Notes: generated from the sequence alone by a model not told the origin. A DNA stretch of 64,000 nt from Trichopria drosophilae (GCA_030407085.1 CM059586.1:107769501-107833500); one strand, 5' to 3'. Shown: positions 10,016 through 20,801, numbered from the stretch's first letter. Numbers and translations: made by a program.

Positions 10016-10990
10016 CTGGGCAGAGTCAGATTTCAAAAATTCAAAATGGCGAATTCAAAATGGCAGTACAAAAATTAAAAAAACAAACATGTATTTATGC
10101 CTGGAAACGTTTATTCGGAGACTTTTGGGGCCCCGAAATACGTATATGTAATACATTTTGAATTTTGAAAGCTCTGAGATGGCAGATTCAAAATTTGCTA
10201 AAACTATTTTTGAAGATTTTTGAGATTAAGAAATACTAAAATTTATTTTTTTTTTAAATATTTTTTTATACCTTTTTTTGTTTTTTTTTCTTAATATTTT
10301 TTGATACTTTTTTGTTTTTTCTCAATATTTTTTGATACTTTTTTGTCTCTTTCTTAATATTTTTTTGGTTTTTTCTTAATATCTTTTCATGCTTTTTTTC
10401 TTTTTTGTACGCTCCTTTTGTTTTTGATTCTTATCCGTAATATTTTATGGCTTCATAACGATTGTGCAGCCTCGAATAGGCTTCACAGGTCCAATCTTTA
10501 CTCAGGCTCTGAAATTAAAGTTTTGGATCTGACATTTTGAATCTTAGAAATCCGACGCCACATTCATAATCAGCAACCCCGATAACCCTACCGAGTTCCC
10601 AATTTCATATCGATCAAGCAACCTTTTCCTAATTCGGCCCGCCATCTTGGATCCGGTATTTTCAATATTGAATATTTGAGACCATATTCGTAATTGGCGA
10701 TTCCGACAACTTCCGTGTACCCAGTTTCATCTCGATCAAGCAACTTTTTCCTATTTTGGTCCGCCATCTTGGATCCGCCATTTTGAATTTTGAAAAACTG
10801 AGGTGATATTCGGAATCAGTGACCCCGAAAATTTCCGAGTACCCAGTTTCATCTCGATCAAGTAACTTTTTCTTAATTTGTCCGCCAATTTGGATCCGTC
10901 ATTTTGAATTTTGAAAATCTGAGGTCATACTCGTAATCAGCGACCCCGAAAACGCCCGAGTAATAAATTCCAACCGCTTTCCATGTAAAG
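10016..10990. repeat. diverged copies of the CCGCCAT / ATGGCGGATCC dispersed repeat
   Basis: Copies on both orientations occur: plus-sense AAAATGGCGAATTCAAAATG near 10043, and minus-sense blocks near 10550-10970 with CCGCCATCTTGGATCCG, CCCGAAAA and a repeated CCAGTTTCATCTCGATCAAG phrase every roughly 120 bases. They are interrupted by the T-rich tract at 10235-10430. Confidence 0.8.
10235..10430. repeat. T-rich tandem repeat
   Basis: About six units built on TTTTTTCTTAATATTTTTTG and GATACTTTTTTG. This is low-complexity DNA with no coding potential. Confidence 0.75.
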
Positions 10991-11011
10991 AAAAATGTGT
11001 GCTTTAAAGAG

Positions 11012-11727
11012 TTAAGGGGAGGCACCACCTTCAAAATCAACTCTATGAAAGACACCTTTAGAAAATTTGAAACTATTGTTTCTTTTGTCATTTTTGACGA
11101 GGAATTCAGTGGTGCTAGAATAAAAAGCGTAAGAAATTTTTTTGACCCATAAATTGTAGTTTAAACAAAAATTTGTTGTTTTGAAATAATGCAACTACAT
11201 TTTTCTAACTTAATTTAAAAATTCAAAAAAATTAGGGTGAACATAAAACATGTTTTCTACAACCTCTCGTATGGATTTTAAAAAATTCCGATTTTTTCAA
11301 AAATAAATTTTTTGTAGAGAACAACACAATTTTTTTAAGCGTAAAAAAAAGTTTTACATTTTTATTCTAACACCACTAAACTCCACGTTAAAAATTACTC
11401 TAGAAATAATTTTGTTGACCTCTAAATTTTAGCGCGAAAAAAATTTGTTTTTTCGAAAAAATGCTTCTACATTTTTTTTAATTAATGTAAAAATTCAAGA
11501 AAATTAGGGTGAACATGGAAACACATTTTCTACAGCCTCTCGTATGGATTTTAAAAAATTCCGATTTTTTCGAAAAAGAAAATTTTTTTTTGGGTCAAAC
11601 AAATTTTTTACACTTTTTATTCTAGCACCACTGAATTCCACGTCAAAAATTACTAAAGAGATAATTTTTTCAAATTTTTTAAAGCTGTATGTCATACAGC
11701 TGATTTAAAGGTGGTGCCTCCCCTTAA
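11012..11727. mobile_element. foldback MITE with TTAA target duplication (piggyBac-like)
   Basis: The element (11016-11723) is bounded by TTAA on both sides (11012-11015 and 11724-11727). Its terminal inverted repeats are GGGGAGGCACCACCTT, identical over 16 bases. Deeper inverted similarity continues: GAATTCAGTGGTGCTAGAAT near 11103 is matched in reverse near 11620-11640. An internal direct repeat of about 110 bases also occurs (TTAGGGTGAACAT near 11235 and 11507, CTCGTATGGATTTTAAAAAA near 11268 and 11539). There is no transposase ORF. TTAA target sites are the hallmark of the piggyBac superfamily; the assignment beyond that is inference. Confidence 0.85.
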
Positions 11728-12050
11728 GTTACGCAGGCCTGCGATTAACTTATTTCAGTTTCTAAAATGGGTAACGATGATTCTTATAGATTTTTTTCGT
11801 GCTGAACACGAATCTTTGTCTAAATAGTCCATCATGTCAGGATTTTGAGTAATTCTATGTTAAATTTTCTGGAAGACCGACATTTTTTCTTTAATTTTCT
11901 ACATCAGCGTTGTATAGTATGCATTGTTTTAAAATTCGTTTTATTATGTTTTTAGCCAATTCAATTGAATATTTATGATTTAACCATATTTACACGACCT
12001 GCACACGAGTTTTTACATAAAAAGACGTTTCCAAGTGCATATGTTTTTTA
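11728..12050. other. intergenic sequence without recognisable genes
   Basis: No gene is seen. The sequence is moderately AT-rich and leads into further ATGGC-type repeat fragments near 12090-12290. Confidence 0.5.
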
Positions 12051-12336
12051 GACTGATGGATTTTCATATAACTTTGTACTTTGGGCTTTTGGGCTCGCTG
12101 ATTATGAATCGGAAGTCACAATTACAAAATTCAAAATGGCAGATTTAATGTGTCCGCTAAAATTTTTGAAAAATTTAAGAAATTGATGGATTTTTATTTT
12201 GGTTCTTTAAATAGGAATCTGTAGTCAGACTTTGTAAAGTTGTAAATATGTTGCAATATGGCTGCTAACAATTTTGAAAACTCAAGATTTCAGTGAATTT
12301 TTATTACTTTTGGACTGAAGCGCGTTTTTAGGTCGC

Positions 12337-13576
12337 TATATGGGTCATTCTCCAGAAAAGTGTAATTTTATGTCCCCAGTTAATATTTTATTCAAATAAT
12401 GGAATTTATTCTCCAAACATTTTTTTTCTTGCGCCTTATACTTTAATGTAAAAATTACACAAGAGATAATTTGTTCAAATCGCATGATAAAATGTTGACA
12501 TACTGCTAAAGGTCCGAAATGTAAGCCTTCTGGCTGTCCCCAGGTATAAATAACACGTTTTCGATCACTGTCATTCTCTTTCATGTGAATTATTAAATTT
12601 GTTTAAAAGTGGTTATGATCTGTTTTACTTATAACAAACAAATAGTGCTGTGAAAATTTCACTATAACGTTCCTGAAAATTGTTATGGCTTTGTAAAATG
12701 TGTCCCCAAGTTTTAAAAAATAAATGTAAGTACAGAATACATGCCATTTCCAGTACAAAAAAAATAAATGTAGATACAGACAATCGTTCTACAATTTCGA
12801 TTACTTTTAGACTATAGATTGTGAGTATAATATTACTGATTTCAAAACTAATTTAAACCAAAATTTAGTAATATTGTTAGAACTACGGCCAGTACGTTTA
12901 TTCCTTGTAAGCCTCCTGTCATATTTGCGACACTAATTTAGCATGGAAAGCGAGTAATATCTTAAAATATAAAGAAAAGATTAAATTCTTACGCCTCAAG
13001 TTCATTTGACCAAAATTTATTTTGTTCTTGTGTTAACATGGTTAATACGTTGACATGTAAGTTCCCCTGTCATGGAAGCCTCCTGGACAATTGTAGTGAT
13101 TTACGGAAATTCCGTTCTTATTAGTGACAGAACAGATTTTTATTCAACTTAACATCAATTTTCTTAACTACTTTCAGTATTAATCGCGCGTCATCAGTAA
13201 TAAGCGATAATTAAAACTTTTTTTTACATCGCTAAAATAACTAAACATATCGATTTATAATTTTCCATAATAATTTTAACTGTTTTGAGTTTTATAAAAT
13301 AAATATTATTAGGTTACTATTTTTATTTGTACCCTTTATGCGTCACTCATTCGCTAAGAGTGAAAATTTCGCTATTTTTTATATAAAATTTCCATTAAAA
13401 AATTAAATTACTTGCATATTTCACGCGTATCGACGGCTGCTGCATTATTACTTCGTATTTACGTAATTAGCAAGCCAATGAATATATCTAAGCTTTAAAT
13501 TTAAATTTTTATAATCTTTTATTTTGTGGAAAAAAAATACGTCGATTTTACACTTTTTCGAAGAATGACCCATATA
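12337..13576. mobile_element. TIR element with TA target duplication inserted in a dispersed repeat
   Basis: Terminal inverted repeats of about 30 bases start TATGGGTCATTCT at 12339 and end in the complement AAGAATGACCCATA at 13574; the second block AAAAGTGTAA is also shared. TA flanks both ends. Removing the element rejoins GGTCGC-TA-CGAATGTAAAGTC, which fits the surrounding dispersed repeat (GGTCGCTGATTACGAATCTG), so an insertion event is well supported. No long ORF lies inside its roughly 1.24 kb. It is probably a non-autonomous Tc1/mariner-type or other TA-targeting transposon. Confidence 0.8.
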
Positions 13577-13602
13577 CGAATGTAAAGTCAAATTTTTAGT
13601 TT

Positions 13603-13795
13603 TGAATACAATGCAGCCGCCAGAAATGTTGAAAAATTAAAAAAATCGATGGATTTTTATAGAACTTGGACTTGGTTAAGGACTTTAAGGATATTTTTAT
13701 ATCCATGGTATAGCCTTAAAATCAAGTTACATAAAAATCCATCGATTTCCTGAATTTTTCAAAATTTCTGGCGGCCGCATTGCATTGAAAATGAA
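13603..13795. repeat. inverted repeat pair around ATCGATGGATTTTTAT
   Basis: The left arm (about 13603-13668) reads AATGCAGCCGCCAGAAAT, TTGAAAAATT and ATCGATGGATTTTTAT. The right arm (about 13728-13795) reads the reverse complement with few changes (ATAAAAATCCATCGATTT, TTTCTGGCGGCCGCATTG). The arms can form a stem of about 65 pairs. The sequence belongs to the same dispersed-repeat neighbourhood. Confidence 0.75.
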
Positions 13796-14660
13796 ATTTT
13801 GATAATTTTATAAACGTTTAACATGAAGTTTGACAACGCTTTCATTGTAAATTAAAGTGAAATTTTTTTGTTTCACTAATCACATGGGTACAGGGACTTA
13901 CATTTCAAGAAAAAATTCAAGATGGAGGACTCAAAATAGCTATTAAATTATATTTAGTATTCAGAATTGCTAAATATTCGTTCGATACTTTTCACTCGGA
14001 GTTTCTTTATCAATTTTGAGATATCGACCGCCATATTGGATGCTTCATTTTGAATTTTGTAAAACCAGTAATTTATTACTAAATCTGCAAATTACTAAAA
14101 TAAAACATTCAACTTCTGCTTTTAAATTGGTAGAATTTTATTAATACATTAGTAGGTTTGTACCATTTTGGGGTGAAACACGACTAATTATTAATAACTT
14201 TTCATTATAGTAGTTTTTAGCTAATTCAGATTTAGAAAGAACGTGTCATTTGCTCAAAAATTCGTTTTCTTGTTATTTTGAGGGTTAATGACAACAACGT
14301 TCACATTTTGTTTTTTGTTATGTATTCCCGGTCTTACAACCGACGTTATAACGGGTTTTCACGTCGTCAGTGGACGGGAAAGCCTGGAAGGAAGTTATTC
14401 TATATAAATTTGGACTTTTACTATTTGTAAGTTATTTACGGACATATATTGTAATTAACGAAAAAACTACACACTATAAAACATCCCCGCCTGATTTTAC
14501 TGAACGGTGTATGGTTAATTCCGAATGTTTAAATGAAAAAAATATTATCTTTTTCAATTTCTATATTTCGTTAGAAAATACATAAATTCTTGAATTAATC
14601 CAGTCTTGCGAGACCAATACCAATAAGCGTAATTAAAAGAAAAGGGGAATATCGAGATCT
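13796..14660. other. intergenic sequence with one CCGCCATATTGG repeat fragment
   Basis: A fragment of the dispersed repeat lies at about 14010-14060 (GACCGCCATATTGGAT). The rest, including a short open frame at 14370-14585, shows no recognisable gene. Confidence 0.55.
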
Positions 14661-14662
14661 TA

Positions 14663-14727
14663 GGTGCAAAAAACGATATCAAGACCAATATGTCCAATTC
14701 TTGGTCTTGATATTGTTTTTAACACCG
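14663..14727. repeat. compact near-perfect hairpin
   Basis: The arm ATATCAAGACCAA (14676-14688) is followed by a 12-base loop and the exact complement TTGGTCTTGATAT (14701-14713). Pairing extends outward through AAAAAC / GTTTTT, one mismatch apart, to GGTG / CACC at the base. The total is about 65 bases with a stem of 25 or so pairs. The size suits a pre-miRNA-like transcript or the relic of a tiny foldback element; the sequence does not decide which. Confidence 0.7.
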
Positions 14728-15335
14728 CTAAATCTGACAAAATTTAAAAACAATATATTGGTGAGTACAACTACTATAACAGAATGAAAAAACACGAAGA
14801 ACTTTATCAGAAACGCTTGGACAGCATTCTGAAACATGATTTTGAGCCAAGAATATGTTTCCATTGAGTTTATATACTCAAGTTTTTGATTAATTAAGGC
14901 ATTACGAATATTTTCCATTTGGTGTATACCAAAATTCTACTTTCTGCTTTTCAATTTAGCCAGACAAATCAAGAGAAACCTTCAGAAAACTCTTATTAAA
15001 GAATAAGAACTCAAAAGCATATTATGTTTATGTTCTCTTTAAGATTCTATGTGTATGTCAATAAAAAGAAATCAATTTACATGACACCTTTTTGTAATCC
15101 AATTAATTTTTGTTTGATAAAAATTGAATGTTAGTGCCAATTTTTCTTTATTGCTTCGGTAACAAGTTTGTCAGTGTCAACAAATTAATATTTACTTATA
15201 ATTAATTATGTTAAATTGTTTACAATGATGAACAATGTGTAAAAATAACGTGTTTGTATAAAACTGTGTGTTGAGACGAGACCTTCGTTGAAATAAGACG
15301 AAAGTGGGTACTAAAGATGAAAAAATGTCCTAATT
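14728..15335. other. AT-rich intergenic sequence
   Basis: No gene, RNA or repeat structure is recognised beyond general AT richness. Confidence 0.5.
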
Positions 15336-15339
15336 GTTC

Positions 15340-16110
15340 ATATTTCATAGTTCGATAATTCATATTTCGACTCCTGGAACTCTGAAAAACCTCGTGTACC
15401 CATTTTCATCTTCAGCAAATAAATATTTATCTTTTTATCGCCATGCTGAATCTGCCATTTTGAATTTTGAAAATTGGAGGCCAAGTTCTTAATCAGCGAC
15501 TCCGAAAACCCCTTAATACCCAGTTTAAGCTCGATCAAATCACTTTTTACCGATTTGATCAGCCATATTTGATCCACCATCTTGAATTTCGAAAATCTAA
15601 GGCTAATCTAAAGAAAATGCATGCTTTAAAGGTTAACATAAACTCAATTGATAAGAGCCCTATCCAGCTAGGATTTTCAGTAAACTGCAATTTTTGTTGC
15701 GAAGGGTTCTGCTCATACAAGACCTCAGAATCCTGTGGCATAGTGAGTTTTACTAAAAGTTGGTCAATATTACGATTTATATTAAAAAATGACATCCACA
15801 AAATAGCGCTATTGATAGAAAGTTTTGTTGTTATTTGCGTTTTATTAAAATATTTATTGTATCTTATCGTGTATTTTGATGAATATGGAGATTGATTTTT
15901 GGTGGCTGAATACAAATTCGTTAATAAATTTTGGACATTCAAAATGGCTGATCCAATATGACTTCCTTCATATACTAAATACCAGACAATTTTTTTTAAA
16001 TCTAGGTCAGCCATATAGCATTCGCTATTTTCGATTTCCAAAATTTAATAATGGATTTGTATTCAGCGAACTCAAAAACAATCTACACGAACATATTCAT
16101 CAAAGTACAT
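15340..16110. repeat. diverged dispersed-repeat copies (CGCCAT family)
   Basis: Minus-sense fragments at about 15355-15605 (CTGCCATTTTGAATTTTGAA, GACTCCGAAAACCCC, AAGCTCGATCAAA, CCACCATCTTGAATTTCGAA). A plus-sense fragment occurs at about 15940-15960 (AAAATGGCTGATCCAATATG) and another minus-sense one at 16010-16075. Overlapping ORFs on both strands here are repeat-derived. Confidence 0.7.
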
Positions 16111-16254
16111 GACAAGATACCAGAAATATTTTAATCAAATGCAAAAAAAAACTAAAAAATTCCATGTGAATGTCATTTTGTAATTCACATCGTACAGTGT
16201 TATAAATTTCTTTAGGAATTTTCTGAAATAGTAACTGATGTTTTTTTCGACCAT

Positions 16255-16385
16255 TTCAGAATTTTACGAAACAAAATTAAGAAACATTTTCAAAAAATTA
16301 CGAAAAAATTTCAGAAAATTAACAAAAGATTTTAGAAAATTACCAAAATTTTTCAGAAAATTACTAAACTTCGGTTATTCTTTCA
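16255..16385. repeat. short tandem repeats of TTCAGAAAATTACAAAA type
   Basis: About five degenerate units of some 22 bases, with core TTTCAGAAAATTAC or TTTTAGAAAATTACC. Low-complexity DNA. Confidence 0.65.
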
Positions 16386-16980
16386 GGAAATTGTTACAGA
16401 AATGTTTAACAGTGTAATATTTACTTATATAGTATTTACTTATACAGCCTTATACGATCCTGAAATTCCTTGGAGTAGAAATTGCATTTTACTGAAAAAA
16501 TTGTCGCTTTTTTCCACGTGTTTTTGTCGTTTAAGTAGCCATATTTAAAAAATGGAAAGTAATATCGAAAAACCAACTTCAGATTAGAAAAGATTGCAAC
16601 TGAGAATTATAGGAAATCTATATTTTATAAAAATATCTCAAAGACATCCGCTTAAACTTAGGCAAGATGAAAACCGAAGACGAATTTTGTCGTTTTGTGA
16701 ATTGCTAAAAAACAGTCATAACAAATTTAAACAAATTTTTCAAAACCACAAAAAAATCACGGATGTTTATAAAATGGAGGATTCTAGATATTATACAAAA
16801 ATATGTAAGAAAAGTTTATTCTCATCTGTGATGATTTTAAAAAGTCAATTGTTGTTTACGAGTAATAATTACTTATTATTGAAATTTCTAAAATATTAAT
16901 ATCAATTTCCCTAATAATTTCAATTTTTTTACGTAAATAGAAGTGGAAGGTCCGGTTTTTATACTACACCACTTACTAGA
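16386..16980. other. AT-rich sequence without recognisable genes
   Basis: An open frame at 16594-16899 has AT-driven composition and no motif that I recognise; I do not call it a gene. Confidence 0.5.
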
Positions 16981-17185
16981 CAACAAAATAAAAAAGAGTT
17001 CAGAATGATCTCGAAATGTGCTCTAAAACGAAGTCATATGTCTCACTTTCTGAGGATTTTCTGAACATCATGTCATTATGAGATCTTTATGAACTCATGT
17101 TCAGAAAACTATCAGAAAGTGGGATATTTTTTACTTTTTTTAGAGCACATTTCGAAATCATTCTGAACTCTTTTTAATTTTGCTG
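16981..17185. mobile_element. 205-base foldback MITE
   Basis: The whole segment is one inverted repeat. The left arm CAACAAAATAAAAAAGAGTT continues CAGAATGATCTCGAAATGTG and CTCTAAAA. The right arm ends with the complement (TTTTAGAGCACATTTCGAAA, TCATTCTGAACTCTTTTTAA, TTTTGCTG). Inner pairs include CTCACTTTCTGA / TCAGAAAGTGGG and TTCTGAACATCATG / CATGTTCAGAA. No ORF is present. A clear target duplication is not visible. Confidence 0.85.
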
Positions 17186-17370
17186 TGTTTGTAGATTTGG
17201 TCCCGTAAACTTTGTTTTGCATGAAAGTCTAAACGATAATCAACCAAATAGTTAAACCTTCAGAAGAATCGAATTTGAACCGAAAAAAGTGGCGTAAATC
17301 TCAAAAAACAATGAACGGTAGAAGATTTCTATAAATGAAAATGATTTCCTTCTCTTATCCGACAAATAAT

Positions 17371-18813
17371 CCTTTAACGCCGCAATTGTAGTTTTGGAGT
17401 ATTCAATGCATTGTTAAACGATAAAAACTATGGTAATAATTACTTAAAGTAGATATCCAACTATTTTTGAATATCCTCTTTCGATCGACAGGGGTTAAAA
17501 TGCCAATAAATCTAAAAAACACGATTTTTTACATCAATTTTTGTTTCGCACGTTAATTGTATATTCTTTACTCTTCTTATTACATAAAACCCTTTAAAAT
17601 GGTGTTTGAACTAAAAATAATGGAGCTATAAAATTGAATTTCGAAAAAGCAAATCCAAAATGGCGCCCGAAATGGCCTATTGTCTATGTAAATATTCATG
17701 ATTTTTTAACTCAAGTACAAGAACTAATGAAAAATTGTTATAGAGAAAAAAGTGTTCAAAATCACTCAGAAAATACGTGTAAACTTTTTCAAAATTTTTG
17801 GAGTCGCTTTTGAGTTTTTAAAAAAATGCCACAAAAAAGTTTACAAAATTATGGCCTTATTTCTCGAATCATTCTTTAATTTATTAAAGGTTGGATGCTT
17901 ATGATAAAAAAAAAACAGAAATAATTTCTGTTTTTGCAAATATTATACATTTATTAATTTTTTTATAGTAAATATTTAACTTTGTTTTTCTATTATGATT
18001 TACATTTTATAAATATGATTTTTTAGACTGAATAAACTGAAGAAGGCACGCATACGATGCCGAAACGTATTTGAATTAAAATATTGTATTAAATTTATTT
18101 ATTGGGACCGTCTCACCGAGAAAACTTTGAATTTCTAGTTATGAATTTCAAATATAAATATTTAACTGCGTGAAAACTTTTATATATGAAAAATTATTGA
18201 AAAACATCCAAGAAGAAAGTTTGTTTGTTTGTTATTTATTATGGCATATAGGTAAAACTCTGTATCCAATCAAGCGTAAGAATACAATTCAAAAAATAAT
18301 TACAGAGATTAAAATAATTCTTATTTTCTATAGACTAATAGCTAATCATAACATAACTGAAAACAAGCAAAAACTAATGTAATTAGAGTAAGCTCGGTAA
18401 TGTAGAGAAAAATGAGAGAAAAAGAAAGTGTAGGTACATTTTTAAGAATTTTTAGAGGTGATTTTAAATTTGTTGAAATTTTGTTGAAAATGTCAAAATT
18501 AGCTCCAAAAATGTTCTAAAAGTTTACGCGTATTTTTTGTGTGATTTGTGCCATTTCAGACTACATTTTGAGTTCACTTTTTCAAAATTCAATTTTCTAG
18601 TTGCGTATGAAGTTCCAAGTACACGGTTTTAAAAGGTATCATTAAAAATAAAACGTATTTTATAAAATGTGGTTTTTGAAATTAAATGAAAAATTCGTCT
18701 GTTTTTTCGGTATTATCTCATATCAATCGAAAAAGCATACTAAAAAATAGTTGGATGTGAACTTTAATGATTGAACTTGGAATACTTAAAAACTGCAATT
18801 GTAGCGTTAAAGG
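17371..18813. mobile_element. 1.4 kb foldback element with long diverged arms
   Basis: The left end CCTTTAACGCCGCAATTGTA matches the complement of the right end (GCAATTGTAGCGTTAAAGG). Inverted similarity continues inward over about 400 bases: TATCCAACTATTTTT; CCCTTTAAAATGGTGT against CCTTTTAAAACCGTGT; AAAATTGAATTT; AAAATACGTGTAAACTTTT against AAAATACGCGTAAACTTTT. Arms span about 17371-17830 and 18440-18813. The central loop carries a Penelope-like terminal relic (17990-18140) and a short open frame. I see no transposase. Confidence 0.75.
17990..18140 (+). mobile_element. Penelope-like element terminal relic
   Basis: It shares ordered motifs with the tail of the PLE at 1456-2972: GAAGGCA, then ATGCCGAAACGT, then an AT-rich spacer of 45 or so bases, then ACCGTCTCACCGAGAA (in the other copy ACCGTTTCTCACCGAGAA). 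The CTGAAGA ... GGCA ... TGCC ... GAAAC order resembles a hammerhead ribozyme core, a feature reported for PLE termini. No coding part is attached. Confidence 0.65.
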
Positions 18814-18939
18814 GTTAATAATAATGCCTCCAACCACCTGAATTTCAAATTTCGTATTCGGATGCAAGTTTGAATTAATAATAAAGTTATATCCGAAAAC
18901 ACTCAATGGAAAGAGGACCCGGATGGTGAATTGATGGTA

Positions 18940-19760
18940 CTCTCTCGAAACTCGAACGGCGATGATGAAAAATGTAACGAGAGGAGCAGGTTGCAGGAAC
19001 TGTGGTTTCGAAATTCGATTTTTAAGACTCTAAAAAATGTTTTGGCTCTAAATAAAAAATACAGGGGGAAGTGTTGCGGATTGTAAGGAATGACCAGGAA
19101 TTCCGCGATGTCGGATATAATTTCGAGGTGTCAGGGACGTCGTCCAGAGATAAAGAAAGACGCTCTTGGGTGAGAGAGAAGATTTGGCCTGAAGGAAAGA
19201 TAGCCTGCTATAGAGAGTGAGTCGACAATAGCTTCGGGTTTTGATTGTGTGTGTGTGTGTGCACATAAAGTACACCGTCGGAGTACACCGTCAGGGTGCA
19301 CTGGTGTGTGGGGGAATAGAGAGGAGGCGCAGACTCGCAGAGGCAGCTGGCTACGAGAGAGCGAAAGCTATAAGAGTGCTGAATATACAGCAGAACTGAG
19401 CGGTCGTGGTGTTGGTCGTTGTCGGTTTCGAAAAAGGAGCACACCCGAGCAGAAAAGAGCGGCGTCGTCGGTACGATCGGTAATTTTGTCAGTTCCGTTA
19501 TGTTTCGACTCTCGTGTTTTAAGTCGTTTTTGTGCCTTTGACCTGTGGAAAGATCAATCCAAGTTCCTCGACACGAATGCCGACACGTTTGTGATCAGGT
19601 ACAAAAGTCGCCTTGGTGTGTTGTGTTGTGGGAGACAAGGAAACGAGAAACCGAGGAAGCTGCGACCTCCGAAACCGAACAGGACGTTCCATTTGGCCTA
19701 GGATAAGGTTAGGGTCATCCTTTCAGTCCAACATCACCAAGATAATCAAATTTTTTACTC
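18940..19760 (+). promoter_or_regulatory. GC-rich island, candidate promoter and non-coding first exon
   Basis: GC content rises sharply against AT-rich flanks and CpG is abundant (for example 19400-19480). It contains GAGAG motifs, a (TG)n run at 19243-19262, and an Inr-like TCAGTT at 19489-19494. Plausible plus-strand splice donors follow at 19599 (ATCAG then GTACAA) and 19708 (ATAAG then GTTAGG). Open frames cross it but show no conserved domain. It looks like a promoter with a 5' UTR exon of a gene running rightwards, whose coding exons I cannot find in the window. The strand is not certain. Confidence 0.45.
19243..19262. repeat. (TG)n microsatellite
   Basis: An uninterrupted run of alternating T and G followed by CACA, inside the GC-rich island. 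Confidence 0.9.
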
Positions 19761-20598
19761 AAAATTACATTTGCACGTCCAAAACACCTATGTCTGAGTA
19801 GAATTTGATTGGCTCCAAATTTGTTTTCGTCGACATTGACACTGGAAAATCTTTAGGGAATTTGGCCAAGATATTTTTGATTTACGAGAGGAGGAAAGTC
19901 GAGTCGGTTTTTTAAAGTGAAAAATTCGGAGCTGCAGTGTTTACCTTCGCCGGCGGCTATCGATCGCATCCGATGAGCACGCAGCGAGCACCTGATTTCC
20001 CCTCGTCTTCGAAGGAATTCTAGCTCGTCCTTTCCTTATCGTAGATTTCCATATAGTCCAAGAATAGATTGATAGGTATTCGCGCCAAAAGTAGTCCGAT
20101 TCGTTTTGTTTGATCCGACTTGCGTTCCACTTGTTTTGACGTTTCCATACCGTAAGTACCAGGTTGCCACTCATTCCATGGCTCGTAAGCACGATTTCCA
20201 AGTAATCGTTTAGTTTTTATGGTGTTATTTTGTGTCAACCAGCAAAACATAGCTTTCTGATCAGTTACATACACGAGTGTCCAAAAATAGTTGGCTAAAC
20301 GTCAACCTATTTTGAGTTAAACAAATTCTGTGGTTCCATGTTTTGAATAAACAAAATACAGGGCTTTTATCTTTACATGGACCCGTTACACCATTGAATT
20401 GTGTTTAGTGCAATTGTTTTTACCGGCCACAACAATCTGGGTCTTAACAATGAAGACCACCAACTTATTAGCGAATCCAGATTTTCGTTAGCCGGCATTC
20501 GATATGCAGACTGAAAAAGTAGAGAAAGATTATACAATTCACTTTTTCACCGCAAGTGCCTCGATGAATTTTAATTATTTATATAAATATTCATCAAA
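19761..20598. other. transition from GC island to AT-rich DNA
   Basis: Moderate GC to about 20280, then AT-rich. Two overlapping minus-strand open frames (19941-20274) have no recognisable domain. A further short regulatory or untranslated segment is possible, but nothing is diagnostic. Confidence 0.4.
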
Positions 20599-20801
20599 TA
20601 CAGTAGGTCCCCTCTTATTTTAGGATTTCGAGTCAAGGAATATGGCGGCACCCCCTCTTATTTTAACGCTACTTCTCTTCCTCATCACCAGCAGCGTGAG
20701 AGAGAGGACATGAAAAAAAGTTAAAATAGAAGGGAGCGAATCCTTAAGATAGATGAGGAACTTAAAATATGAGGGGTTAAAATAAGAGGGGTACTACTGT
20801 A
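20599..20801. mobile_element. TA-flanked MITE, pogo/Tc1-mariner type
   Basis: Element 20601-20799 has inverted termini CAGTAGGTCCCCTCTTATTT and, reversed, CAGTAGTACCCCTCTTATTT, two mismatches apart, with TA on both sides. The block CCCTCTTATTTTA is repeated internally on each side. The CAG start and TA duplication fit pogo-like Tc1/mariner non-autonomous elements. A related relic lies at 3160-3295, and a structurally similar element at 58397-58609. Confidence 0.85.

Noticed and set aside
19249..19701. 150-codon plus-strand open frame in the GC island
   Set aside because: Its length is explained by GC content. It begins in a (TG)n run and has no recognisable domain; an untranslated exon is more plausible.
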